Under the pieces are notes generated by a model. The model did no database searches and had not been told where the DNA came from. It saw only the letters and a program-made list of their open reading frames with translations. A stretch of DNA of 64,000 bases, from contig OY782667.1 of NCBI GenBank assembly GCA_963678135.1, forward strand, positions 372,001-436,000, written 5' to 3'. The translations under genes and the position numbers were made by a program. Shown here piece after piece: positions 25,738 through 34,203 of the stretch. Each line of letters begins with the position of its first letter. Positions within the stretch are counted from its first letter, which is position 1. The stretch comes from JAHJKV01 sp963678135. Its GTDB lineage: Bacteria > Desulfobacterota > Desulfovibrionia > Desulfovibrionales > Desulfovibrionaceae.

Positions 25738-26157
25738 GTGAAAGTTCTTGGCATTGATTTTGGACTCAAGCGCGTGGGTTGTGCGTTTGTAGATACCACT
25801 GTTCGGCTTGCATATCCGCTACCTGTCATTCAACGAACTACTCGCCAAAAAATGTTTGAAGAATTGCAAAACATAGTGCAAAAGCAGGAGGCCAGATTAG
25901 TTGTCGTGGGTTTACCCTTAGGACTTGATGGGCAAGAAACCGAAACCAGCAGACAAGTCCGAAATTTTACAGCAAGCCTTGCTCGGCGTCTGGGAGAAAA
26001 TATTCAAATCCACCTTGTAGACGAAAGATTTTCTTCACTGGAAGCAGAGAGCCAGTTGCGTGAAGCCGGAACAAAGCTAAAAAAAATAAAAAAGAGCTTA
26101 GACAGCCAAGCAGCAGTTATTATCCTCAACACTTGGCTAAGCAATCAAAAAACATGA
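25738..26157 (+). CDS. yqgF: YqgF/RuvX-family RNase H-fold nuclease (putative pre-16S rRNA nuclease)
   Basis: 139 residues from GTG at 25738 (KVLGIDFGLKRVG follows), giving the family N-terminus. The conserved acidic residues are visible: Asp in GIDFG, Glu/Gly region VVVGLPLGLDGQET, Asp-Glu in HLVDERFSSLEA and Asp in SLDSQAAVIIL. The family matures the 5' end of 16S rRNA in E. coli. It begins 7 nt after the dehydrogenase stop and its stop overlaps the mltG start (ATGA). A GTG at 25720 would be an alternative start overlapping the previous gene. Confidence 0.88.
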   Translation: MKVLGIDFGLKRVGCAFVDTTVRLAYPLPVIQRTTRQKMFEELQNIVQKQEARLVVVGLPLGLDGQETETSRQVRNFTASLARRLGENIQIHLVDERFSSLEAESQLREAGTKLKKIKKSLDSQAAVIILNTWLSNQKT

Positions 26158-27248
26158 GCACAGAACAATTTTCACATACCACTGGCAAACGGCGTTCTGC
26201 CATTGCCCTTTTGCTGGCTTTATTCTGCCTTGGAGTCATGAGCATGGGCAGTTATTTTATGTGGAAAAATTATGATTTTTTATATGCCCCTCCTGAAACT
26301 CCCGGAAAAGACATCAATTTTCTTATTCCTCACGGTTCTTTATTTTCGGAAACAGCACAACAGCTACAAGCTCGCGGGCTGGTCAAAGATGCTCAAATGT
26401 TTCTTGGGTTAGCCGAAGCAAAGGGGCTAACTTCCAAAATACAGGCAGGTGAATTTTTATTAAATACCGGCTGGTTGCCACAGCGTATTCTAAAGGAAAT
26501 AAGCTCAGGGCCTGGGTTGATGCACCGATTTACTGTGCGTGAAGGGCTTACTTGGTGGCAAATTGCAGATTTAGTGCAAGAAGCCGGACTTGGAAATGCC
26601 CACGAATTTTCTCAAGCCGTGCATGATAAACACCTGCTTGCACAATATTCAATCCCTGCAGAAACAGCAGAAGGCTATCTTTTTCCTGAAACATATATGT
26701 TTACCAAAGCGCGCGAATTAAACACTAGGCAAATAGTGGAAATGATGATGCGTGAATTTTTTCAGCAAGCAAAAAACGTCTTTGGTTCTGAATTACCAAA
26801 GCCTGAAATCTTACATCGCTATGTTACTTTAGCTTCTATTGTGGAAAAGGAAACCGGCCATCCTTCTGAACGCTTTCGGATTGCCGGAGTGTATGCAAAT
26901 CGCCTCAAAAAACCCATGCGTTTGCAAGCTGATCCTACAACTATTTATGGCTTAGGCTCTCATTTTGACGGGAATCTCACGCACAAAAATCTGGCGGATA
27001 AAAACAATATTTATAACACATACCAACAAGACGGACTTCCCCCCGGACCTATTTGCTCTCCCGGTATTGCTTCTCTCAAAGCTGCTGCTTCTCCTGAACA
27101 GCATAAATTTCTCTATTTTGTGGCCAAAGGTGATGGTACGTCACATTTTTCTTGTTCGCTCAAAGAACACAATAAAGCTGTCTCACGCTATCAACGCTGG
27201 GGACGCAATCGCACAAGCTACACCTCTGCCCATAGCAACAGAAAATAA
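26154..27248 (+). CDS. mltG: Endolytic murein transglycosylase MltG
   Basis: Inner-membrane lytic transglycosylase that cuts nascent glycan strands. 364 residues from the ATG at 26154, which overlaps the yqgF stop. One N-terminal transmembrane helix (about residues 17-38), a LysM-like region (LIPHGSLFSETAQQLQARGL), EGYLFPETYMF, and the catalytic-Glu motif ASIVEKETGHP (Glu about 231), followed by LQADPTTIYGLG. All are family hallmarks. The yqgF-mltG pairing is a common arrangement. The C-terminal tail is short and Ser/Asn-rich. Confidence 0.93.
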   Translation: MSTEQFSHTTGKRRSAIALLLALFCLGVMSMGSYFMWKNYDFLYAPPETPGKDINFLIPHGSLFSETAQQLQARGLVKDAQMFLGLAEAKGLTSKIQAGEFLLNTGWLPQRILKEISSGPGLMHRFTVREGLTWWQIADLVQEAGLGNAHEFSQAVHDKHLLAQYSIPAETAEGYLFPETYMFTKARELNTRQIVEMMMREFFQQAKNVFGSELPKPEILHRYVTLASIVEKETGHPSERFRIAGVYANRLKKPMRLQADPTTIYGLGSHFDGNLTHKNLADKNNIYNTYQQDGLPPGPICSPGIASLKAAASPEQHKFLYFVAKGDGTSHFSCSLKEHNKAVSRYQRWGRNRTSYTSAHSNRK

Positions 27249-27273
27249 AGAGGGATAGCTCAATCAATTCTTT

Positions 27274-29601
27274 TCATTCACTTTGTAATTGTAACAACCT
27301 ACGCCCCCACGCAGCTTGCCCCAAAGAAACACAGCCATCCCCGGGGGGAAGTAAGCTATGCTCTAAAACAACAAGTCCATGTGCTTCCAAAGAACTTGCG
27401 AGCTCAGTTGCCAAAGTGAGATTAAGCATTACCCCGCCTGAAAGAGCTACATGGTCAATATTCATACCTTTTGCAAAAGATGCTGCAGCATCTGCCAAGC
27501 CACGAGCCAAGCTCAGATGGAAACGCCGTGCGATTATCGGTACAGGTGTCAGAGAAAAAATATCATCTACAAGAGCCTGTAAAAAAACCTTGGTATTGAG
27601 CACAAAACTATCGTCTTTCTTCAGGTTTGACAGAGGGAATGGATAGGCACTCTTTTCCTTCATATCTTGTTCATTTTCCAAAAGAATTGCAGCTTGTGCT
27701 TCATAACTCACAGTATTGCACAAGCCAACGAGCGCAGAAACCGCATCAAAGAGTCTGCCTGCGCTGGAGGTCCAAGGGCAGTTGAGTCCTTTATCCAACA
27801 TTTGTGGCAAAATTTGGGCTGTGGCCAAAAATTCAGGCAGCCAAGGCCAAGAACCTTCCGTAGCGCTTATGCCAAGCTGGTACAATACAGCAAAGGCAAT
27901 ACGCCAAGGTTCACGCACGGCTTGCTCGCCTCCGGGTAAAGGAAAAGGCATAAGATGTGCCAAACGCTGATGCTTTAGATTTTGCGGATTAACATATAAA
28001 ATTTCGCCTCCCCAAATGCTTCCATCGTGACCGTAACCAGTACCATCTAAAGCAATACCAATCGCTTCTTGCTCATATGTATTTTCCGCTAGGCAGGCAT
28101 GGATGTGTGCATAGTGATGCTGCACAGAAGCTTTTTTTGTGTGCCTATCTTCCTTGGCAAGTGTGCTGGTCATATAATCCGGGTGAAGATCATGTACGAT
28201 AAGCTCAGGCTCAACTTGTAAAATCTTCATCAAATGCCTGCTGATTTCTTGATGAAAATTAAGGGTTTCTAAGTTTTGCATATCCCCGATATGTTGAGAA
28301 GGAAACGCTTGATCGTTTTTCGTTACGCTGATGGTACATTTCAGTTCCGGCCCAAGTCCAAGAACACATGGACCAGATTCCTTAAAACTTATGGGAGAGG
28401 GAGCAAAACCTCTGGCTCTACGGATGAAAAGAGTCTTGCCAGTACGTGGATTCACTCGCAATACAGAATCATCAGCACGAATAAGAATATCTCGATTATG
28501 AAAACAAAAAAAGTCCGCAATGCCGTTTAATCTGCTCAGCGCCTCTCTGTTTCCTAGGCAAATAGGTTCGCCCCCCTTATTGGCTGAAGTCATGACTAAA
28601 GCTGGGCTACTATGCTGCATTTGATGTTCAAGCAGTTCAAACAAAATATGATGCAAAGGGGTATACGGCAACATGAGCCCTAAAAAATTTGTATCAGGAG
28701 CAATGGATGGTGCAAGCAATGTCTCTTTCTTTTTGGAACACAGCACAATAGGTCTGTACATACCATGAAGCCATGCTTCTTCTTGCTCGCTACACATGAT
28801 ATAATTGCGAGCAGCATCCAAATCAGGCACCATTATGGCCAAAGGCTTGGACGGTCTGTTTTTACGCTTCCGCAAAAGAGATACAGCGGATTCATTATGT
28901 GCATCGCAGGCCAAATGAAAACCACCTAGCCCTTTAATTGCTACAATCTTGCCTGCAAGAAGAGCCTTGGCCAAAGCATCTAAGGCATCGCTACCCTGAC
29001 TTTTTGTTTGAGCTAAACTATCTGTACACCATACTTGTGGTCCACACACAGGACAGGCATTCGGCTGAGCATGAAAACGGCGATCCATGGGATCGTCATA
29101 CTCTTTTTGGCAGGCCGAACACAGGGGAAAACAGGCCATGGAGGTAAACGGGCGATCATAGGGAATAGAATGGGTAATTGTGTACCGCGGGCCACAATTC
29201 GTACAATTCGTAAATGGGTACCTATACCGTGGATTATGAGGATCACGAATATCCTGTAAACAATCCGGGCAAGTCGCAATATCCGGACTAATAAGTACAG
29301 TATGCCCTGTTCCACTTGTTGAGGATAAAATCTTAAAATCAGCTTCGTTTGTTTGGGGAGCAATATCTTCTTGTTCAAAAGTAATAATACGAGCCAAAGG
29401 CGGTAATTTTTCGCGTAAATCCAGAGCAAAGGCACAAACTTGTGCACTTTTTCCTTGCGCTTCTATGATCACACCCTGCGGAGTATTACGAACTGAGCCA
29501 CTTAAAGTATATTGACTCGCTAAACGAAAAACAAAGGGGCGAAATCCAACCCCTTGCACCTGTCCTGTAATAATAAACCGCGTTCTTTTTACTGCGCCCA
29601 T
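27274..29601 (-). CDS. hypF: Carbamoyltransferase HypF ([NiFe]-hydrogenase maturation)
   Basis: Makes the carbamoyl group that becomes the cyanide ligands of the [NiFe] site. 775 residues, full length. Domains in order: acylphosphatase (TGQVQGVGFRPFVFRLA, with Arg), two zinc fingers (CPDCLQDI, NCTNCGPRYT, CSACQKEY, ACPVCGP), a YrdC-like domain (AIKGLGGFHLACDAHN, RKRKNRPSKPLAIMV) and a Kae1-like domain (VQHHYAHIHACLAE, GIALDGTGYGHDGSIWGGEI). It converges on mltG across 25 nt and no other hyp gene is in the window. With nikR elsewhere here it points to a nickel hydrogenase in the organism. Confidence 0.96.
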   Translation of the reverse strand: MGAVKRTRFIITGQVQGVGFRPFVFRLASQYTLSGSVRNTPQGVIIEAQGKSAQVCAFALDLREKLPPLARIITFEQEDIAPQTNEADFKILSSTSGTGHTVLISPDIATCPDCLQDIRDPHNPRYRYPFTNCTNCGPRYTITHSIPYDRPFTSMACFPLCSACQKEYDDPMDRRFHAQPNACPVCGPQVWCTDSLAQTKSQGSDALDALAKALLAGKIVAIKGLGGFHLACDAHNESAVSLLRKRKNRPSKPLAIMVPDLDAARNYIMCSEQEEAWLHGMYRPIVLCSKKKETLLAPSIAPDTNFLGLMLPYTPLHHILFELLEHQMQHSSPALVMTSANKGGEPICLGNREALSRLNGIADFFCFHNRDILIRADDSVLRVNPRTGKTLFIRRARGFAPSPISFKESGPCVLGLGPELKCTISVTKNDQAFPSQHIGDMQNLETLNFHQEISRHLMKILQVEPELIVHDLHPDYMTSTLAKEDRHTKKASVQHHYAHIHACLAENTYEQEAIGIALDGTGYGHDGSIWGGEILYVNPQNLKHQRLAHLMPFPLPGGEQAVREPWRIAFAVLYQLGISATEGSWPWLPEFLATAQILPQMLDKGLNCPWTSSAGRLFDAVSALVGLCNTVSYEAQAAILLENEQDMKEKSAYPFPLSNLKKDDSFVLNTKVFLQALVDDIFSLTPVPIIARRFHLSLARGLADAAASFAKGMNIDHVALSGGVMLNLTLATELASSLEAHGLVVLEHSLLPPGDGCVSLGQAAWGRRLLQLQSE

Positions 29602-29766
29602 GCCTTAAATCATAACGTGATCAATCCACGCTGGCAAGAAACTGCCGGCGTTCAACAAGGCAAGAGCATATCAGCTTTTCTGTGGAGGCGATTGAGGCTT
29701 GAGGGGAGGAGAGTCAATTACAGGGATATTCAAGAGGATCGACATCCAGATGGTGCTATATCTTGA

Positions 29767-30378
29767 CTAATACCAACTAGGAGGACGTTTCACTATACAC
29801 CTGCCATTATCAAGTATCTCACTTGGAAATTGGCTTTTTTGGAGATGTTTTAGCTTTATTTTAGAAGAAGAGTCGCAAGCATTTTTTAAATCTTGCGCTG
29901 AACGCCCAAAGGGAATGACCACTTGGATTTGTTTTTGAGGAGCAATTCGCTGTACTGCCTTCACTGCAGGAATTAAATCACTGTCTCCGCTAAAGAGTAA
30001 TGCCTTGTCATATTTCTCTCTGACAGCTAACTCTAACATATAAAGAGCTATATTTACGTCAGTTTCTTTTTCCTCGAAAGTTGTATATCGTTTTTTACAT
30101 AAGGCACGGCATTTTTTTCTTACTTTTTTAAATTTCCCCAAAACAACTTCTACTCCAGCAAGCTCCAAAGCCTTAATGTAATTTTTGTGCCTTGCCATTT
30201 TTTCAGGATTCCACACGGCAAAAGCGGAAAAATAGTATACCTTGCTCAAATGTTCTTTACTTTTAGCAATGAAAGCATTTGCTAATGCGTTATAATCAAG
30301 CCATTTGTATTGGCTATGACTCTCAGAAATTGAATGATACAAATTAAAACCATCAACAAACGCAATAACTTTATTCAT
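29767..30378 (-). CDS. NYN domain protein (LabA/DUF88, PIN-like RNase fold)
   Basis: 203 residues from the ATG at 30378 (MNKVIAFVDGFNLYHS). Acidic active-site residues of the NYN fold are visible: Asp9 and Asn12 in FVDGFNLYH, Asp in EKETDVNIALYMLELA and the two Asp of LLFSGDSDLIPAVKAVQ. A Lys/Arg/Cys-rich patch (KKVRKKCRALCKKR) lies in the middle and may bind RNA. The frame is open upstream to 30468, but that part is the read-through of a terminator-like hairpin and is not likely coding. Its 5' leader carries three hairpins (30399-30478). Putative ribonuclease; substrate unknown. Confidence 0.85.
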   Translation of the reverse strand: MNKVIAFVDGFNLYHSISESHSQYKWLDYNALANAFIAKSKEHLSKVYYFSAFAVWNPEKMARHKNYIKALELAGVEVVLGKFKKVRKKCRALCKKRYTTFEEKETDVNIALYMLELAVREKYDKALLFSGDSDLIPAVKAVQRIAPQKQIQVVIPFGRSAQDLKNACDSSSKIKLKHLQKSQFPSEILDNGRCIVKRPPSWY

Positions 30379-30398
30379 GGCAGATTCCAAAATAAAAA

Positions 30399-30478
30399 GC
30401 CCACGCAAAGGTGGGCGGGCTTTATTATTAGTCCGACTCCACCGGGAGTCGGGATCCGATGGGCACAAGCCCTATCGG
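30399..30478 (-). terminator. Three consecutive hairpins upstream of the NYN gene
   Basis: Hairpin 1: GCCCAC 30399-30404 with GTGGGC 30411-30416, followed on the minus strand by TTTTTATTTT, a perfect rho-independent terminator form ending 14 nt before the NYN start codon. Hairpin 2: CCGACTCC 30433-30440 with GGAGTCGG 30445-30452, 4-nt loop. Hairpin 3: CCGATGGGC 30456-30464 with GCCCTATCGG 30469-30478, one bulge. On the minus strand the order is 3-2-1 then the NYN gene, which may be an attenuator-like leader or the terminator of an upstream transcript. Confidence 0.7.
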
Positions 30479-30664
30479 AGGGGTTGTTTTCCCAATACTC
30501 ACAAAGAACATGCAGAGTCAACAAATTTTTGCGTAGTATCTTACGCATAGCGTGACAAGCAGGAAGAAAAGATGGACAGAGCAATCGCATAATTTGCGAA
30601 AGTACAGCAAAGCCGAATGAAAAGTCCTTAACACTGCTTAATACTGTAGGAGAAGAAGCAAAAG

Positions 30665-30780
30665 AAAAAGACAAAAAAAGAACTGGATACTGCGACTTGC
30701 GCACAGGATGACAAGAGGGAAACAGGATAGCTACGAAGGATTTCGCGCTGCAATTTAAGTGCTTTTGCCCTACATGATTT
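30665..30780. repeat. Dispersed palindromic element, second locus
   Basis: In reverse orientation to the 19261 copy: a purine-rich linker, AAGAACTGGATACTGCGACT, then a decayed hairpin A (GATACTGCG ... CGCACAGGATGACAAG), about 50 nt of spacer and the end motif AATTTAAGTGCTTTTGCCCT (about 30757-30776). The same end motif recurs at 39430, 48741 and 63040. No gene is seen in 30469-30823 apart from this and the hairpins. Confidence 0.75.
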
Positions 30781-30781
30781 C

Positions 30782-30816
30782 AAAACAAAAATAAGGCCAT
30801 CGCAATACGGCTTATT
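30782..30816 (-). terminator. Terminator of the HD-GYP gene
   Basis: AATAAG-CC pairs with GG-C-CTTATT across a 10-nt loop (30790-30816, one bulge); on the minus strand the stem is followed by TTTTTGTTTT. It lies 8 nt downstream of the HD-GYP stop codon. Confidence 0.65.
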
Positions 30817-30823
30817 CAGATCA

Positions 30824-32041
30824 TCAATCCCAACGGCCACGAATAGCCATGATCGTATCTTTTATTTCAAAAAAGGCATCAACCACGGCAGGGTCAAAAT
30901 GTTTGCCCCTCTCTTCTTTGATAACAGTTTCAACTTTTTCTTCTGGCCATGGTTCCTTGTAACAACGCTTTGAACACAGAGCATCATACACATCCGCCAC
31001 AGCGCAAATACGCGCGACTAAAGGTATTTCCTCACCTTGTAAAGGCTTTTGATTGATTTCTTGTACAGCATCTAAATGCTCCCCAACATCGCCGGGATAC
31101 CCACTGCCATCCCATTTTTGATGATGGTGCAAGGCAATATCATGACACAGTAAATCAAGCTCAGAAGTAGAATTGGCAAAAAGAGCTGCTCCGTACACAC
31201 TATGCCATCGCATAGTAGCAAATTCTTTATCATCTAATTTATCATTCTTTTTAAGAATAGCATCAGAAATGCCGACCTTGCCAACATCATGCAGCATAGC
31301 TGCTAATCGCAAGAGATCTTTTTTTCGCCGAATTTCAAACTGCTCCATGCCCTGCTTCAGCATCATATGGTGAAAAATTTCTGCACAATACGCCCCAACG
31401 CGCATAACATGATTTCCGGTTTCGAGTGGATCGCGCATCTCAGCCATTTTCATCATACGCAAAATCAGCTCGCGAGTCATAATTCCTCGTTCAATAGCAA
31501 CCGAGGCATGAGCAGCAAAAAGTGGGGCATATTCTAAATCTCGATCATTAAAAGGCTGGATTTCTCCTGTCGGACTTTTAGAATTGATAAGCTGCATAAC
31601 CCCTACAATATCACCTTTGAAGGTTTTCAAAGGAAGGACTAACATGGAATGCGTGCGATACCCTGTTTTTTTGTCAAAAGATTTATTAAATGAATATTGA
31701 AAATGTGCTGGAATTTCATAGGCATCATTTAAGACTAAAGTTTCACCGGTACAGGCCACATGTCCAACAATAGACTCGTTATTAAGCGGAAGGCTATACT
31801 CTGCGTAAACAGCTTTATTCACATCACTTTGATCAAACAAAGTATCATTATGCACATAGCTGAAGGTCAGCTCATTCTCCCTTATCAAAAAAATAGACCC
31901 TGCGTCTGCGCTGGTTAATTTTCTTACTTCAAACAAAACCCTATCAAGGATAGTGTTGACATCCTTGAGTTGGTTTAAGTCTTCCACCCCTTTAAGAATG
32001 TCTTTCACTACATTTGTTGGCTGCTTAGTAATATAACTCAC
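30824..32041 (-). CDS. GAF / HD-GYP domain protein (putative cyclic-di-GMP phosphodiesterase)
   Basis: 405 residues from the GTG at 32041, which has GCGGAG five nt upstream; the frame is open to 32146 but without a ribosome site. N-terminal GAF domain (about residues 20-190; KLTSADAGSIFLI, LPLKTFKGDIVGVMQLIN), then HD-GYP (about 205-395) with HVMRVGAYC, LHDVGKVGISDAIL (HD dyad), HHHQKWDGSGYPGD (the GYP motif) and ARICAVADVYDALCSKRCYK. All metal-binding residues of the HD-GYP type seem present, so it should be active in hydrolysing c-di-GMP. Ligand of the GAF domain unknown. Divergent from the cold-shock gene. Confidence 0.9.
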   Translation of the reverse strand: MSYITKQPTNVVKDILKGVEDLNQLKDVNTILDRVLFEVRKLTSADAGSIFLIRENELTFSYVHNDTLFDQSDVNKAVYAEYSLPLNNESIVGHVACTGETLVLNDAYEIPAHFQYSFNKSFDKKTGYRTHSMLVLPLKTFKGDIVGVMQLINSKSPTGEIQPFNDRDLEYAPLFAAHASVAIERGIMTRELILRMMKMAEMRDPLETGNHVMRVGAYCAEIFHHMMLKQGMEQFEIRRKKDLLRLAAMLHDVGKVGISDAILKKNDKLDDKEFATMRWHSVYGAALFANSTSELDLLCHDIALHHHQKWDGSGYPGDVGEHLDAVQEINQKPLQGEEIPLVARICAVADVYDALCSKRCYKEPWPEEKVETVIKEERGKHFDPAVVDAFFEIKDTIMAIRGRWD

Positions 32042-32166
32042 AAAAACTCCGCTCACTTGCTTGTATGTTAAAATTACGTCATTGAGTATTAAGAATATAT
32101 AATGAAATCGCTTTTGAGGCAACTGTGCAAAAAAAGCTATTATCAAGAACGAAAAAAATATACCAA

Positions 32167-32281
32167 GAACCTAAAAAATAGGAAGAAAAAGAGTATATAT
32201 CATGAAGAATAGCAAAAAAATCTATTGTCAATAATTCACAAAATACACAAAGAACTTCAAAACAGAAAAAAGAGTATATAC
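32167..32281 (+). repeat. Duplicated leader of the cold-shock gene with a 10-codon ORF
   Basis: Two similar blocks precede the cold-shock gene: AGAAAAAGAGTATATATCAT followed by GAAG (about 32184-32207) and AGAAAAAAGAGTATATACTA followed by TGCGAAG (32265-32291). In the second the ATG starts the cold-shock protein. In the first the ATG at 32202 starts MKNSKKIYCQ and stops at 32234. The upstream text AAGAACCTAAAAAATA versus AAGAACTTCAAAACA is also alike. Either a partial tandem duplication of the gene start or a leader peptide. Confidence 0.6.
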
Positions 32282-32282
32282 T

Positions 32283-32486
32283 ATGCGAAGCAAAGGCACC
32301 GTGACTTGGTTTAATGATAAAAAAGGTTTTGGCTTTATCACCATAGAAGACGGACAAGATGTTTTTGTTCACTTCCAAGATATTGAAAGAGACGGTTTTC
32401 AAACCTTGCACATAGGCGAAAAAGTGAGCTTTGAATTGGTTGATGAAGAAAGAGGTCCTAAAGCCCTAGCCGTGATCCCATGCTAA
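32283..32486 (+). CDS. Cold-shock-domain protein (CspA family)
   Basis: 67 residues, a single OB-fold cold-shock domain that binds single-stranded RNA/DNA. RNP-1 is KKGFGFITI and RNP-2 is DVFVHF, both intact; GTVTWFNDKKGFGFI is the standard start. The C-terminus GPKALAVIPC ends in an unusual Cys. The leader is long and AT-rich, as common for cold-shock mRNAs, and holds the duplicated block described separately. Confidence 0.94.
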   Translation: MRSKGTVTWFNDKKGFGFITIEDGQDVFVHFQDIERDGFQTLHIGEKVSFELVDEERGPKALAVIPC

Positions 32487-32625
32487 TACGTACTCAGTGA
32501 TTTTATAAATTCCATCTTCATAATTTTCCGATATGTGCATGACTTTTGGCTTCTCTGCCAATTCTTCATGGAATAAAATTCAATCCACGCCGATGCAATC
32601 AAGACCTTTTTTGACTTTGACTAAT

Positions 32626-32952
32626 CTACAAAAGACGCATTTCCAATGTTCCTACTTGGTCAAAAGGACGTTCTATACTGCTATGTTGCTTAAATCGTAA
32701 GCTATGTCGCGTCAAAATCAAATCTTGATGGTCTATAAAGTCTACTTCGCCCCAGCCATCTTCATCCATCAATGCACAAACTTGCTCCAAAAAATCATCT
32801 ATCCAAATAAATTCCCCCTCATGATCCACATGCAAAATACGCTTTTCAGCATCATAACGTACCTGAGGGTAGGGGATAGAATCTTTAAGCATTGCAAATG
32901 CTTGTGCGCTAAAACCATGAATATCTCCATACGAGCGAACATGATCACGCAT
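32626..32952 (-). CDS. Hypothetical protein, downstream of lpxB
   Basis: 108 residues, acidic, no signal peptide and no membrane helix. Segments RILHVDHEGEFIWIDDFLEQ and MDEDGWGEVDFIDHQDLILT suggest an alpha/beta domain. It starts 2 nt after the lpxB stop, so it is very probably translated with lpxB. I do not recognise a family. The 139 nt downstream to the cold-shock gene hold nothing I can name. Confidence 0.7.
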   Translation of the reverse strand: MRDHVRSYGDIHGFSAQAFAMLKDSIPYPQVRYDAEKRILHVDHEGEFIWIDDFLEQVCALMDEDGWGEVDFIDHQDLILTRHSLRFKQHSSIERPFDQVGTLEMRLL

Positions 32953-32954
32953 AC

Positions 32955-34082
32955 TTAGGCCTTTTCCAAGTCTTCAAGAATATTTTGCGCTGCCCTGCCC
33001 GAAGCTCCTGACTCCCCAATAATTTTCCTCAGCTGCTGAATGTCCAAACGAACCTGCATAGCGCTTTGTTTGTCAGCAAGCCAAGCCAAGGCTTTTTGTG
33101 CCACGGCTCGTGGCTCTGATTTTTCTTGCAACATTTCTGGAAATATTTCTCTGTCCATTATAAGGTTTGGCAAGCCAGCAAAACGTACCTTGATCAAAAA
33201 CTTTGAGAGAACAAAAGAAAGAGCTGAAAGTTGATACGAAAGAATGGTTGGGGTACCAATCAAGGCAGCTTCCAAGGTCACTGTACCTGAGGCTGCCAAA
33301 GCAATTTCACAACGCTTTAAGGCCTGATAGCGATCGTCTGCATCATGTATTGTCAATTCTATATCTTCAGGCCAAAGAGCGAGCAATGTTTCACGATGCA
33401 CGCCTGGTGCGCGGATTAAATCAAAACGAGCGTTTGGAAAATGCTCAAGGATAATTCGAGCAGCTTCTGCAAAAACAGGAAGTAGCGTCTTGATTTCGCG
33501 TTTACGAGAACCAGGTAAAATAGCTATTCGCCCTTGTTCATGCTCCATCGCATCTAACTGCTCAAAAGGTATACGATCCATAAGCGGATGACCAACATAC
33601 TGCGCCTTTACTCCAAATTTTGCGTAAAATGCTTCCTCAAACGGTAAAATGCACAATACTTTACGCACATATTTTTGTAAAAAATACACCCTTTTTGAAC
33701 GCCAAGCCCAAATTTGTGGACTGATATAATAGTAGACAGGAATACCAAGCTTGCTCGCAAATTTAATAAGCCTAAAGTGAAAATCAGGGCAGTCTATGCA
33801 CACAAGAGCCTTGGGCATCAATTCGCGCAACTTGTCCTTGCTTTGTTTCAGCACTGTCAAAACACGAGGTAAAGCAGAAAATATTTCAAAAAAACCCACT
33901 AAAGAAATAAGTTCAAAAGGAAATTCCACTTGAACCCCTGCCTCGCGCATGGCTCGCCCCCCCATTCCACGGAGCGTAGCACTTGGATCACGCTGCAATA
34001 GTTCAGAGGCAAGACTCGCCCCGTACATATCTCCAGAAGCTTCCCCTGCGCTTATCCAAATAAGATTACTGTTTGAACACAT
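32955..34082 (-). CDS. lpxB: Lipid-A-disaccharide synthase
   Basis: Glycosyltransferase that joins UDP-2,3-diacylglucosamine and lipid X into the lipid A disaccharide, at the inner face of the cytoplasmic membrane. 375 residues, normal. Motifs: ISAGEASGDMYGASL at the N-terminus, VGFFEIFSALPRV, YYYISPQIWAWRSKRV, and the UDP-binding region ILPGSRKREI with ALAASGTVTLEAAL. Proof that the organism makes lipid A. The start ATG at 34082 has no neighbour on that strand upstream; the Gfo/Idh gene is divergent. Confidence 0.95.
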   Translation of the reverse strand: MCSNSNLIWISAGEASGDMYGASLASELLQRDPSATLRGMGGRAMREAGVQVEFPFELISLVGFFEIFSALPRVLTVLKQSKDKLRELMPKALVCIDCPDFHFRLIKFASKLGIPVYYYISPQIWAWRSKRVYFLQKYVRKVLCILPFEEAFYAKFGVKAQYVGHPLMDRIPFEQLDAMEHEQGRIAILPGSRKREIKTLLPVFAEAARIILEHFPNARFDLIRAPGVHRETLLALWPEDIELTIHDADDRYQALKRCEIALAASGTVTLEAALIGTPTILSYQLSALSFVLSKFLIKVRFAGLPNLIMDREIFPEMLQEKSEPRAVAQKALAWLADKQSAMQVRLDIQQLRKIIGESGASGRAAQNILEDLEKA

Positions 34083-34203
34083 ACAAAAAATTTAGCAGGA
34101 CTACGCCAAGGCAGCAAGATAAAACAGGCTTGCAAATTCAGCTTCTAAAGCATACATTTTTTTCTTTTTGAACATGTACATAAACCCAAATGAGGCAAAT
34201 ATA

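Noticed and set aside
29554..29766. 70-codon ORF on the + strand between hypF and the NYN gene
   Set aside because: It overlaps the hypF start on the other strand, has no ribosome site and no recognisable pattern. The gap 29602-29766 shows nothing I can name.
30379..30468. Extra 30-residue N-terminus of the NYN protein
   Set aside because: This part is the translation of the terminator-like hairpin and its U tract; the family starts at the ATG at 30378.
30431..30480. tRNA-like stem-loops
   Set aside because: The two stems do not form a cloverleaf and no acceptor stem, anticodon loop or TTC arm can be found. No tRNA or rRNA was found in the window.
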